Assembly: GCF_001592875.1 (NCBI RefSeq)
Contig: NZ_LSOF01000006.1
Location: forward strand, 109,085 to 173,084
Source of the DNA: Pseudomonas sp. BMS12
GTDB lineage: Bacteria > Pseudomonadota > Gammaproteobacteria > Pseudomonadales > Pseudomonadaceae
Direction: 5' to 3'
Length of the DNA: 64,000 nucleotides
Positions 9,007-17,657 of the stretch are shown in pieces (positions within the stretch are counted from its first letter, which is position 1; each line of letters opens with the position of its first letter). The translations under genes were made by a program, and so were the position numbers. The notes under the pieces were generated by a model. That model searched no databases and was not told the DNA's origin. It was given only the letters and a program-made list of their open reading frames with translations.

Positions 9007-11313
9007 ATGGAACAGCAGTCGAAATACCAGCCCAAAGTGCCTTTCGCCAAGGCTCGCCTGCCATTGGCGATGGCCTGTGCGCTAAGCGCGTTCAGCGCAG
9101 GCTTGCATGCTGAGGAACAGGTGCTGGAACTCGGTGCTACCAATATCAGTGGTGAGCTGGATAGCCCGGTTGGTGAGGATCAGGGCTATGTCGCCAAGAA
9201 CAGCCGCAGCGCTACCAAGACCAACACGCCACTGCATGAGACTCCTCGTTCGGTATCTGTCGTAACCGAACAACAAATGAAGGATCGCAACGTCCAGACC
9301 ATCAGCGATGCCCTGCGCTATTCGGCAGGTATCCAGGCCGGCTATTTCGGCGACGACAACAAACAGGACTGGTTCATCCTGCGTGGTTTCAAACAGGCCA
9401 ACAACGGCCTGTTCCAGGACGGCGTACGGGTCTACTCCAGCGGTTTCTACAGCTGGCAGGTCGATCCCTACATGCTCGAGCGGGTCGAAGTTCTGAAGGG
9501 GGCCTCCTCGGTGCTCTACGGCCAGTCCACTCCGGGTGGCGTCATCAACCTGCAAAGCAAGCGCCCAACGGCTGATGCGCAGAACGAGATCGGCGTGCAG
9601 TACGGCAGCTTCGACCGCAAGCAGATCAATCTGGACGTTGGCGGCAAGCTGGATGAGGAAGGCAACGTGCTGTACCGCGTGGTGGCGCTGAGCCGCGATA
9701 CCGGTACCCAGGTCGATGACGTGGATGCCGAGCGTCTGCTGTTGGCACCGTCCATGACCTTCAACTTCAACGACGACACCTCGTTGACCTTGCTAGCCAG
9801 CGTGCAGAAGGACAACTCGGACCCGCAGCTGCAGTTTCTGCCGGCAGAAGGCACGCTGTACAACGGTGGCAATGGCTATATCGATACCGATACTGCCATC
9901 GGCGACCCGAGCTACGAGAAGTTCGACCGCACCCAGTACACCCTGGGCTACGAGTTGAACCATCGCTTGAGCGATGCCTGGGACTTCCAGCAGAACTTCC
10001 GTTACGGCCACATGGATGTAGAGCTGCAACAGCTGTATTACGCGGGGCATTCGATTGATCTTCTGCGCAGTGCCGCCTCGGCGTTGGTCGGTGGGGCAAC
10101 CAGTGGCCCGGCGTTCGATTTCGCCTTTGCCGGTGTCAGCGCGGCCTATCCAGACCTGAATGATCCGAGCAGGCAGAAGGTGGTCCGTGGCCTCAGCTAT
10201 ACGGACGGCCAGGCGGACAACGTCTCGCTGGATAATCGTCTGGTCAACTACTGGAGCGGCGAGGGCCTGGAAAGCACCTTCCTGGTGGGTGTCGACTACC
10301 AGCAACTGAATATCGACGAGAAGTCTTTTGCCAGTGATCCGCTAATCCGTCAGCCTCTGAATGTCTACAACCCAAGCTACGGCGACGTAAGCCTGGTGAA
10401 CGCCTCAACGCTGGCTCCAGTTACTGAGGCTGACCTGCAAGACAAACGTACTCGTGCCGATCAGTTGGGGCTCTATGTGCAGGAGCAGCTCAAGCTTGAT
10501 GACCATTGGGTATTCCTGCTCGGTGGCCGCTATGACAACGCTCGCTCGGACATCGACAATCGTACTACCGATGTGCACAAGAATATCCGCGATGAGGAAT
10601 TCACCTGGACTGCCGGTGCTGCCTATGTTGCCGACAATGGTCTGACGCCCTATGCCAGCTACTCGGAGTTCTTCCTGCCCGTCGCGGATCTGAACCCCAG
10701 TACAGGGGAACCCTACGAACCGGAAACCGGCGATCAGAAAGAGATTGGCCTGAAGTACCAACCCGCGGGTTTCGCAGGTGCATTCAATGTGGCTCTGTTC
10801 GAGATCACCCAGCAGAACGTACGCAAGACTGCGACAGGAAATATCCGTACCCAGCTGGGTGAAGTGCGTAGCCGCGGTATCGAGTTCGAGGCCAGCGCAG
10901 ATGTCACCAGCAACCTGAGCCTGGTCGGCGCTGTGACCTTCCTGGATGCGGAAACCACCAAAACCAGCAACGCAGCCGAAGCCGAGAAAGGCAAGACACC
11001 GTCGCAGGTGGCGGATCGTCTGGCTTCCCTGTGGGCGACCTATCGCTTCAATGAGGGCTTGCTGAATGGCTTCGCCATCGGTGCAGGTGCTCGATACACA
11101 GGCGAAACCTATGGCGACAACCGCGAAACCGACAGCCTGCGCGTCCCGTCCTACACGATCTATGACGCGATGATCAGCTACCGCCTGCAGGATGTAACGC
11201 TCCAGCTCAACGCCAACAACCTGGCCGACAAGGAGTACGTTGCAACCTGCGACTACTACTGCTGGTACGGCAACCGTCGCAATGTTATCGCCAGTGTCAG
11301 CTATGACTTCTAA
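9007..11313 (+). CDS. TonB-dependent ferric-siderophore receptor
   Basis: This 768-residue outer-membrane receptor is predicted to import a ferric hydroxamate. I chose the ATG at 9007 because GGGGAG sits 6 bases upstream; an in-frame TTG directly before it is less likely. The N-terminus is a signal peptide ending near LHAEEQ, followed by a possible TonB box (VLELGATN). A plug domain follows with ETPRSVSVVTEQQM, the RGF motif and QSTPGGVINLQSKRP, typical of the FhuA/FpvA-like siderophore receptor family. The rest is an outer-membrane beta-barrel, ending in the aromatic ASVSYDF. It has no extra N-terminal signalling domain, so FecR-type transmembrane signalling is not expected. It follows the NRPS after 102 bp and overlaps the acetyltransferase start, so it probably belongs to the same operon or has its own Fur-controlled promoter. 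The exact ligand cannot be read from sequence. Confidence 0.95.
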   Translation: MEQQSKYQPKVPFAKARLPLAMACALSAFSAGLHAEEQVLELGATNISGELDSPVGEDQGYVAKNSRSATKTNTPLHETPRSVSVVTEQQMKDRNVQTISDALRYSAGIQAGYFGDDNKQDWFILRGFKQANNGLFQDGVRVYSSGFYSWQVDPYMLERVEVLKGASSVLYGQSTPGGVINLQSKRPTADAQNEIGVQYGSFDRKQINLDVGGKLDEEGNVLYRVVALSRDTGTQVDDVDAERLLLAPSMTFNFNDDTSLTLLASVQKDNSDPQLQFLPAEGTLYNGGNGYIDTDTAIGDPSYEKFDRTQYTLGYELNHRLSDAWDFQQNFRYGHMDVELQQLYYAGHSIDLLRSAASALVGGATSGPAFDFAFAGVSAAYPDLNDPSRQKVVRGLSYTDGQADNVSLDNRLVNYWSGEGLESTFLVGVDYQQLNIDEKSFASDPLIRQPLNVYNPSYGDVSLVNASTLAPVTEADLQDKRTRADQLGLYVQEQLKLDDHWVFLLGGRYDNARSDIDNRTTDVHKNIRDEEFTWTAGAAYVADNGLTPYASYSEFFLPVADLNPSTGEPYEPETGDQKEIGLKYQPAGFAGAFNVALFEITQQNVRKTATGNIRTQLGEVRSRGIEFEASADVTSNLSLVGAVTFLDAETTKTSNAAEAEKGKTPSQVADRLASLWATYRFNEGLLNGFAIGAGARYTGETYGDNRETDSLRVPSYTIYDAMISYRLQDVTLQLNANNLADKEYVATCDYYCWYGNRRNVIASVSYDF

Positions 11314-12301
11314 GCCGCTCGCAAGCCTGCCGTTGCCATCCGGGCAGCGGCTGGTGGCCCGTGACGATGGCGCCAGTCTGGCCCTGCACCTAGACGAGCG
11401 CGCGCTGTTGCGCGTTCGTCGCCAGGGTGAGGAGCTGATGCCACTGGAACTGGTTGTAGAGGAGCAGGCCGAGGCGCTGTGGGCGCTGGCCTACTGGTGC
11501 TTCGCCAATGATCCCCAGCTGCAGACCGTGCGCCTGCAACTGGGCCAGGTCGATCCGACCCTGTTCGCCAGCGGTCTGCTGGTCGGCAAGGGCGACAGTC
11601 TGCGCATCGAGCGTGCGCTGTTCTGGCAGCTGCCCGCCAGCTTCCTGCGCAATATCGGCAGCGTCGGTTACCCGCAGCAGATGGTCATGCACGACAGTGG
11701 TCGTCGCCATCCGCGCCGGGCGCCCAAACCGGTGGGCGAGGTCTACCGCCGTTTCGATGCCCGCTTGGGCGCCTGGATTTCGCTGCGCAGCCTGGACATC
11801 GACAGCGATCTCGAACGCTTCAACCGCTGGCAGAACAGCGCCCGCGTGGCCGCGTTCTGGCAGGAGGAGGGCGACCTGGCCAAGCATCGCCGCTACCTGG
11901 AAGAACTGGCCGCCGACCCGCGCGTACTGACGCTGATCGGCTGCTTCGACGACGAGCCCTTCGCCTATTACGAGGCCTACTGGGCCAAGGAAGATCGTAT
12001 CGCGCCGTTCTATGACGCGGGCGACTACGACCGTGGTATCCACATGCTGGTCGGCGAGGAAGGCCATCGCGGCCCGCACAAGGTGGCCAGCTGGCTGAGT
12101 GCGCTGACCCACTACCTGTTCCTTGACGATCCTCGCACCCAGCGCGTCGTCGCCGAGCCCCGCGCGGACAACGCGCGGATGATCGGCCATATGCAGGCGC
12201 AGGGTTACCACAAGCTCAAGGAGTTCGACTTCCCACACAAGCGCGCGGCCCTGATGGTGCAGTCGCGTGAGGTGTTCTTCGATCATTGCAGCCTGGCGTG
12301 A
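11303..12301 (+). CDS. siderophore N-acetyltransferase (IucB/AlcB-like GNAT)
   Basis: This 332-residue protein has a C-terminal GNAT-type acyl-CoA transferase domain of the IucB/AlcB/Rv1347c kind, about the length of IucB. Visible hallmarks are EPFAYYEAYWAKEDRI, the GHRGPHK stretch, the RVVAEPRADNARMI strand-helix and the closing GYHKLKEFDFPHKRAALM. In this family the enzyme acetylates (or acylates) the N-hydroxylated side chain of lysine or ornithine, giving the iron-binding hydroxamate. I chose the ATG at 11303, which overlaps the end of the receptor gene; in-frame starts also exist at 11282 and 11240, deeper inside the receptor. The pairing with the downstream N-hydroxylase is the standard hydroxamate gene pair. 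The acyl donor is inferred to be acetyl-CoA, not shown by sequence. Confidence 0.88.
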   Translation: MTSKPLASLPLPSGQRLVARDDGASLALHLDERALLRVRRQGEELMPLELVVEEQAEALWALAYWCFANDPQLQTVRLQLGQVDPTLFASGLLVGKGDSLRIERALFWQLPASFLRNIGSVGYPQQMVMHDSGRRHPRRAPKPVGEVYRRFDARLGAWISLRSLDIDSDLERFNRWQNSARVAAFWQEEGDLAKHRRYLEELAADPRVLTLIGCFDDEPFAYYEAYWAKEDRIAPFYDAGDYDRGIHMLVGEEGHRGPHKVASWLSALTHYLFLDDPRTQRVVAEPRADNARMIGHMQAQGYHKLKEFDFPHKRAALMVQSREVFFDHCSLA

Positions 12302-12343
12302 GCCGGGTTGCCGGGAGCCTGCCATGCAGTTCAGGCATCCCTT

Positions 12344-12366
12344 TCTCACCGCAGTTTCTGGTGAGA
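12344..12366. other. small inverted repeat between acetyltransferase and hydroxylase genes
   Basis: TCTCACC and GGTGAGA form a 7-bp stem with a 9-base loop in the 184-bp gap after the acetyltransferase. No T-tract follows, so it is not a convincing terminator. It could be an RNA processing hairpin or chance. I saw no clear promoter in the gap. Confidence 0.25.
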
Positions 12367-12485
12367 CACAACAACAGAGCCGTGCCCGAGCGCGGCCGTG
12401 AACTGATGAGGTTGGGCGAGGCTATCTGCCTCCAGGGGCTGACTTGGCCTTTACACGAACCATCCGCCGAGGATCGGGGCCTGAC

Positions 12486-13781
12486 ATGAGCATAGAAACA
12501 CTGGAATACGATGTAATCGGCCTGGGCTTCGGTCCGGCCAACCTGGCCATTGCGGTGGCCCTGGAAGAGGATCGCCGCGTGCGCGAGCATGGCCTGCGCT
12601 ACTGCTTCCTGGAAAAGAAACCCGCGTTCGCCTGGCATGGCGGCATGCTGCTGGACGACAGCCGCATGCAGATTTCCTTCCTCAAGGACCTGGCCACGCT
12701 GCGCAACCCGGCCAGCCGCTACACCTTCGTCAACTACCTGCATCAGAAGCAGCGCCTGGAAGCGTTCATCAACATCAGCACCTTTACCCCGTCGCGCCTG
12801 GAGTACAACGACTACCTGGGCTGGGCCGCCGCGCATTTTGCCGAGCGCGTGCACTACAGCGAGGAAGTGATCGGCGTGGAGCCGGTACTGGAAGGCAATG
12901 AGATCAGCCGGGTGAAAGTCATTTCCCGCCTGGCCGATGGCCGTACCCGCGCGCGCATCACCCGCAACCTGGTGGTCAGCATTGGCGGCGAGCCGACGGT
13001 GCCCGAGGTCTTCCGTCCGCTCAAGGGCGATAGCCGCGTCATGCATTCCTCGACCTATCTCGAGCGTATCCAGGGCTGCCAGGAGCCTCGCCGCTTGGCC
13101 GTGATCGGCTCCGGGCAGAGCGCTGCGGAAATCTTCAATGACCTGTGCGGGCGTTATCCCAACGCCGAAGTGTCCATGGTGATGCGCAGCCAGGCCCTGC
13201 GCCCGGCGGACGACAGCCCCTTCGTCAACGAGATCTTCGACCCGGCCTATACCGACGTGATCTATGGCCAGGCCCCGGAAGAGCGCGAGGCGTTCATCCA
13301 GGCCAATGCCCAGACCAACTACTCGGTGGTCAACCTGGACCTGATCGAGAGCATCTACCAGCGCCTCTACCAGCAGAAGATCACGGGCCATGCGCCGCAC
13401 AACCTGCTGCCACAGCGGCGGATCGAGGCGGTGGAGGCGGGCGAGCAGGGCATCCGCCTGGCCATGCAGGGGCCGGAAGGCCACGAAGACTGTCTGTTCG
13501 ACGCCGTGATTCTGGCCACCGGCTACCGCCGCGACGGCTACAAGCGCCTGCTGGCGGGCCTGCAGGAGCATCTGGGCGAAGGCGTCGAGCGCGACTATCG
13601 CCTGAGCTGCCAGCCGCAGCTGAGCGCCGGCATCTACCTGCAGGGTTGCTGCGAGGCCAGCCACGGCCTGAGCGATACGCTACTGTCGGTCCTGGCGATA
13701 CGCTCCCAAGAAGTGGTCGACGCTTTGCTGGATAATCGCCGCCATCGTCACACGACAGGAGTCGCCAGCGCATGCGCTTGA
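12486..13781 (+). CDS. L-ornithine/L-lysine N-monooxygenase (PvdA/IucD family)
   Basis: This 431-residue FAD- and NADPH-dependent enzyme hydroxylates the side-chain amine of ornithine or lysine, the first committed step to a hydroxamate. The N-terminal FAD motif is GLGFGPANLA (residues 12-21), the NADPH motif is IGSGQSAAE (from 207), and the family's C-terminal ATGY lies at 344-347. I chose the ATG at 12486 because the conserved start (IETLEYDVIG) follows directly and GGGGC lies just upstream; an in-frame upstream ATG at 12444 adds 14 unconserved residues. The preference for Orn over Lys is inferred from the usual Pseudomonas pathway. It stands between the acetyltransferase and fhuF, on the same strand. 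Confidence 0.92.
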   Translation: MSIETLEYDVIGLGFGPANLAIAVALEEDRRVREHGLRYCFLEKKPAFAWHGGMLLDDSRMQISFLKDLATLRNPASRYTFVNYLHQKQRLEAFINISTFTPSRLEYNDYLGWAAAHFAERVHYSEEVIGVEPVLEGNEISRVKVISRLADGRTRARITRNLVVSIGGEPTVPEVFRPLKGDSRVMHSSTYLERIQGCQEPRRLAVIGSGQSAAEIFNDLCGRYPNAEVSMVMRSQALRPADDSPFVNEIFDPAYTDVIYGQAPEEREAFIQANAQTNYSVVNLDLIESIYQRLYQQKITGHAPHNLLPQRRIEAVEAGEQGIRLAMQGPEGHEDCLFDAVILATGYRRDGYKRLLAGLQEHLGEGVERDYRLSCQPQLSAGIYLQGCCEASHGLSDTLLSVLAIRSQEVVDALLDNRRHRHTTGVASACA

Positions 13782-13797
13782 TCCAGGCAGGGAATCG

Positions 13798-14547
13798 ATG
13801 ATTCCAGCTATCGCCCCCCTGTTCCAGGGGGGCTTTGCCCACTACCGCGATGTGCTCACCCTTGCGGATGACCCACGCCCGGGATTACCCGGGCGTGAGT
13901 TCGTCAGCGCCGAGCGTCTGGAAGAACAGATGCTGCGCTTCGGCCCGGAGCATGCCGAGGGCGATCGCCGGGCGCTGATGTCGCTGTGGTCGAAGTATTA
14001 CTTCCTGCGCCTGATCCCGCCGGTGCTGGCCGCCGGGTTGATCCTCAACTGGCGCCTGCCGCTGGATTTCGACGAGATCCAGGTCGTGGTCGGTGCGGAC
14101 GGCCTGCCCGAAGCCTTCAAGCTGCCGCATGCCGGCGAGCGCTGGAGCAGCGCGCCGGCAAATGGTTTCGAGCGTTTCGAAGGCTTGCTCGACGACAACC
14201 TGCAGCCCTTCATCGAAGCCCTGCGCGCCCATCGCAAGATCGCCGCACGGGTGTTGTGGAGCAATGCCGGCAACTACTTCGAGTGGTTCATGAGCACCCT
14301 CGGCGGCCTGCCATTCCCCAAGCCGATGTTGGCCCAGGGCTTCGAAGTGCTGGAGTCCAGGCTGCGCCCGGACGGCCGCCGCAACCCCCTGTTCGAGCCG
14401 GTGCACTATGTGCCGCAGGGCGAAGGCTGTGCCCCCTGGCGGCAGCGCAAGCAGTGCTGCATCCGCAACGAGTTGGGTATGGAGATGTGCGACAACTGCC
14501 CGCTGCTGGAGGAGCCGCCGGCAGAGATTGCGGACGCATTGGCCTGA
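13798..14547 (+). CDS. fhuF: FhuF-family ferric-siderophore reductase
   Basis: This 249-residue cytoplasmic protein has the C-terminal cysteine signature of FhuF reductases: C220-C221 then C231 and C234, which ligate an unusual [2Fe-2S] cluster in the family. Such proteins reduce Fe(III) from hydroxamate siderophores after uptake, so the metal is released as Fe(II). Length and the central WSKYYF and WSNAGNYFEWF motifs fit the family. The start ATG follows AGGGAAT. It lies 16 bp behind the N-hydroxylase and is probably cotranscribed with it. Two perfect GC-rich hairpins occur in its first 100 bases (listed separately). Confidence 0.88.
   Translation: MIPAIAPLFQGGFAHYRDVLTLADDPRPGLPGREFVSAERLEEQMLRFGPEHAEGDRRALMSLWSKYYFLRLIPPVLAAGLILNWRLPLDFDEIQVVVGADGLPEAFKLPHAGERWSSAPANGFERFEGLLDDNLQPFIEALRAHRKIAARVLWSNAGNYFEWFMSTLGGLPFPKPMLAQGFEVLESRLRPDGRRNPLFEPVHYVPQGEGCAPWRQRKQCCIRNELGMEMCDNCPLLEEPPAEIADALA
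13813..13833. repeat. perfect 7-bp GC hairpin inside the fhuF start region
   Basis: GCCCCCC (13813-13819) pairs with GGGGGGC (13827-13833) around a 7-base loop, within codons 6-12 of fhuF. Being transcribed just after the start codon, it could hinder ribosomes or affect RNA stability. No T-tract follows. Confidence 0.7.
13874..13897. repeat. perfect 10-bp hairpin inside fhuF
   Basis: CACGCCCGGG (13874-13883) and CCCGGGCGTG (13888-13897) form a perfect 10-bp stem with the tetraloop ATTA, about 80 bases into fhuF. It is too GC-rich and perfect to ignore, but it is within coding sequence and lacks a U-run, so it is not an intrinsic terminator. Confidence 0.75.
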
Positions 14548-14602
14548 CGCCCGGCTATGCTCTCACCCAAGGCCAGAGGCTCTTGGCCAGGGAGGTGAGC
14601 AA

Positions 14603-15667
14603 ATGGCTTTCCGTGCCGCCCGGACGTTGGGCGTTCTTCTCTTATCTGCATCGTTAACCTTCATTCTCGGCCAACAGCTGAGCGCGCTGCGCCGCGACGA
14701 ACTGCTCCAGCGACTGGATGTGCAGGCGGGGCTACGACAGGCATTGCTGCAGGAAAGCGTCGACCAGTTGCATCGACATGTGCAGTTTTTGGCGAGGGTA
14801 CCGCCGATCCAGGGCATTGCTGCCGCGCAGAACATCGACTCGTCTGCGGCGAAAAGATCAATCAGCCAACAACAATGGAAGCGCCAGTTGCAGAGCATAT
14901 TTGCCAGCTACATGGCCGTGCATCCGGACATTATTCAGCTGCGCTACATAGGCATGAAGGATGGCGGCAAAGAGGTGGTTCGAGTGGATAGGGTGGACGA
15001 CATTGTGGTTGCCCTGGCCCCGCACCTGCTGCAAAGCAAGGCTGCACGCGACTACTTCAAGGCCACCGCGCGCCTGGGACCAGGCCAGATCTATACCTCC
15101 GATCTCAACCTGAACCGCGAGTTTGGCAAGATCGAAGTCCCTCACATTGCCACGCTCAGGGCCTCGATCCCCGTGTTCGGCCCGTCGGATGCCCGCGACG
15201 GCATGCTGGTGGTCAATATCAATGCCGGCAATATGCTCGCTCAGCTGAACAAGAATGTTCCGGCAGGGCTGCGCCTGTACCTGTGTAATGAGCGTGGCGA
15301 CTTTCTACTGCACCCTGAGCCCGGCAAGAGCTTTGGATTCGACCTGGGCGAGCGGCATCTATGGAAGGAAGAATTTACGGCAGCGCCTGGTCCGGGGCCA
15401 TTCGCCGAAGGGCAGGAAGCCGTCGACTCGCCGAGCGGCCGGGTCTATGTCGTTACCCGCCAAGTACAGCTGGATAACAAAGACGGGCGCATTCTGATAC
15501 TGCGAATAACCGCTCCATTCGAGCTGGCTGCGTTACCCCTGGAGTCGCTTGTTCTGCTGATCCTGCTCGGCGCAGCGTTGGCCACGGCATTGCTGCTACT
15601 GGTAGGTCGCAGTCCCAAGGCCTCCGCACGAGTCGACCCTAGCCACGGCGATACAGGCACAGCATGA
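14603..15667 (+). CDS. membrane sensor protein without output domain (probably truncated)
   Basis: This 354-residue protein starts at an ATG with a strong AGGGAGGTGAG site. It has an N-terminal membrane segment (LGVLLLSASLTFILG), a large periplasmic region of ~270 residues that looks like a double-Cache-type ligand sensor (RDYFKATARLGPG, IYTSDLNLNREFGKIE, ASIPVF, GMLVVNINAGNML), and a second membrane segment near the C-terminus (LVLLILLGAALATALLLLVG). In relatives this architecture is followed by a histidine kinase or GGDEF/EAL domain; here only ~20 residues follow. The last 29 bp run antisense through the 3' end of fhuB, so the cytoplasmic part was probably lost at a rearrangement junction around 15620-15640. 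Function as it stands is unknown. Confidence 0.75.
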   Translation: MAFRAARTLGVLLLSASLTFILGQQLSALRRDELLQRLDVQAGLRQALLQESVDQLHRHVQFLARVPPIQGIAAAQNIDSSAAKRSISQQQWKRQLQSIFASYMAVHPDIIQLRYIGMKDGGKEVVRVDRVDDIVVALAPHLLQSKAARDYFKATARLGPGQIYTSDLNLNREFGKIEVPHIATLRASIPVFGPSDARDGMLVVNINAGNMLAQLNKNVPAGLRLYLCNERGDFLLHPEPGKSFGFDLGERHLWKEEFTAAPGPGPFAEGQEAVDSPSGRVYVVTRQVQLDNKDGRILILRITAPFELAALPLESLVLLILLGAALATALLLLVGRSPKASARVDPSHGDTGTA

Positions 15668-17657
15668 AATAGGCGCCACCGAGCAGCGAGGCCAGCAGAC
15701 CCGCCGGCAATTGCGCCGGAAACAGCAGGGTGCGCCCCAGCCAGTCCGCCACCACCATCACCAGCGCACCGAGCAGCGCCGCGCCGAGCAGTTGCGGTAC
15801 GGCACGGGCCAGGCCGAGCAGGCGTGCCAGGTGGGGTGCCAGCAAACCGATGAAACTGAGCGGGCCGACGATCAGGGTGGCCCCGGCGGTGAGCAATGCC
15901 GCCAGCAGCAGCAGGGCAAAGCGACTGCGCCCCAGCGGCACGCCCAAAGCGCGCGGCGTACCGTCGCCCAGTGGCAACAGTTCCAGCCAGCGGCCGAAGG
16001 GCAGCGCGACGAGCAGCAATACCAGGCTGCAGCCCAGCACCCACAAAGCCATCTGCGGGCCGACGAAATAGGTGGAGCCGGACATCCAGCCCAGCAGGTT
16101 CTGCCCGCGCGGGTCGCCGCCGGCCAGCAAAATCACCTGCAGCGCGTCAAACAGCGCGGTGATGCTGATGCCGATCAACAGCACGCGCTCGGGAGCAAAA
16201 CCGGAGCGCCGCGACAGCCCCAGCAAGAGCAACAGGGTCAGCCCGGCGCCCAGGCCGCCCAGCGCCAGCTGCGCCAGCGGCCCGGAGTAGGGCAGCAGGA
16301 AGAGCAGGGCGATCAGTCCGAGCGCCGCACCGGCGCTGATGCCGAGTACCTCGGGACTGGCCATCGGGTTGCCGGTCAGGCGCTGGATCATGCAGCCGGC
16401 CAGGGCCAGCATGCAGCCGGCGCTGGCGGCGGCCATGACCCGTGGCCAGCGCCATTCGAGCAGCGTGCCGTCGACCAGGCTCCATTGCCAGCCATGCGTG
16501 CCCTGACCCAGGCCCAGGGCCAGCAGCAGCGCGCAGGCCAGCAACAGCAGCAAGGGCAGCAGGCGGTGCGCCGGCAAGGGGTGACGCGGAAAATGCTGGC
16601 CATCACCACTGTGTGGCTGGCCACCAGGCAGGCGCAGGCGTGGCAGCAGCCAGAGCAGCAGCGGTGCGCCGAGCAGCGCCGTGGCGGCGCCGGTGGGCAC
16701 CAGTTCGGCCAGCGCTCCGGCCAGGCGCTGAATGGCCAGATCGGTGACGCACAGCAGCAATCCACCCAGCAGCGGCGCCCAGAGCAGACGCTGGGCCAGG
16801 GTGCGAGCGCCGAGCAGGCGTACCAGGGCTGGCGCGGCCAGACCGATGAAACCGATCACGCCGACCACGCTGACCGTGCAGGCGGTCAGGTACACGGCCA
16901 ACACCAGGGTGGTGAAGCGCAGGAAGCGCAGCGGTACGCCCAGGCTCTTCACGCCGCTGTCGTCCAGTTCCAGCAGGGCCAGCGGGCGCAGCAACGGCAG
17001 TATCAGCAACAGGCCCACGGCCAGGCGCGGCAGCAACAGCTGAATACCGCCCCAGCTGTTCTGACTGAGCGAGCCCGAGCCCCAGATGAATACCGCATCG
17101 AGGTCCTGCTGCTGGACCAGCATCAGGGCGATGTTCAGCGCACTGAGATAGAGGGTCACTACCAGGCCGGCGAGGATCAGCGTCAGTGGTGCCAGGCCGC
17201 GGCGCCAGGCCAGGGCGAACACCAGCAGCGTGGCCAGGCCACCACCGGCCAGGGCCACCCATTCGCGGCCGAGTTCCAGCACCCAGGGCGCCCACAAGGT
17301 GGCGATCAGCAGGCCGAGCTGGGCGCCACTGGCCACGCCGAGGGTGGTAGGCGAGGCCAGCGGGTTGCGTAGAACCTGCTGCATCAATACGCCAGACAGC
17401 GCCAGTACCGCCCCGCAGAGCAGCGCCATGCACAGGCGCGGCAACCAGCTGAAATGCAGGATCAGCTGACGCATGTCGTTGCTGTCCGGGGCAAAGGCGG
17501 CGGACAGCCACTGGGCGGCAGGCAGGCGGGCACTCAGGTCGATGCCGATCAGCAGTACGACCAGGCCCAGCAGCAAGGCGCAGAGCCAGGCCGGATGGCT
17601 GGCGAAACTTCGTCGAGTGCGGGCGGGCAGCACGCCCGGAGCCAACAGGTCGCTCAT
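15639..17657 (-). CDS. fhuB: ferric-siderophore ABC transporter permease (FhuB-like, fused two-unit)
   Basis: This 672-residue inner-membrane protein has two homologous halves of the BtuC/FhuB permease family, the same size as FhuB (~660). Each half carries the conserved pattern LALSGVLMQQVLRNPLASP or LALAGCMIQRLTGNPMASP and a GxxxFIGLxxPHLxRL-type loop (VGVIGFIGLAAPALVRL; VGPLSFIGLLAPHLARL) that docks the ATPase. It would form the whole membrane pore with FhuC and receive the ferric siderophore from FhuD. I chose the ATG at 17657, within the ATGA overlap with fhuD, over the longer open frame that reads back into fhuD. Its 3' end overlaps the convergent sensor gene by 29 bp. Confidence 0.93.
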   Translation of the reverse strand: MSDLLAPGVLPARTRRSFASHPAWLCALLLGLVVLLIGIDLSARLPAAQWLSAAFAPDSNDMRQLILHFSWLPRLCMALLCGAVLALSGVLMQQVLRNPLASPTTLGVASGAQLGLLIATLWAPWVLELGREWVALAGGGLATLLVFALAWRRGLAPLTLILAGLVVTLYLSALNIALMLVQQQDLDAVFIWGSGSLSQNSWGGIQLLLPRLAVGLLLILPLLRPLALLELDDSGVKSLGVPLRFLRFTTLVLAVYLTACTVSVVGVIGFIGLAAPALVRLLGARTLAQRLLWAPLLGGLLLCVTDLAIQRLAGALAELVPTGAATALLGAPLLLWLLPRLRLPGGQPHSGDGQHFPRHPLPAHRLLPLLLLLACALLLALGLGQGTHGWQWSLVDGTLLEWRWPRVMAAASAGCMLALAGCMIQRLTGNPMASPEVLGISAGAALGLIALLFLLPYSGPLAQLALGGLGAGLTLLLLLGLSRRSGFAPERVLLIGISITALFDALQVILLAGGDPRGQNLLGWMSGSTYFVGPQMALWVLGCSLVLLLVALPFGRWLELLPLGDGTPRALGVPLGRSRFALLLLAALLTAGATLIVGPLSFIGLLAPHLARLLGLARAVPQLLGAALLGALVMVVADWLGRTLLFPAQLPAGLLASLLGGAYFMLCLYRRG

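Noticed and set aside
15711..17372. 553-codon + strand frame antisense to fhuB
   Set aside because: Gln/Arg-rich low-complexity product, a typical shadow of a Leu-rich membrane protein gene.
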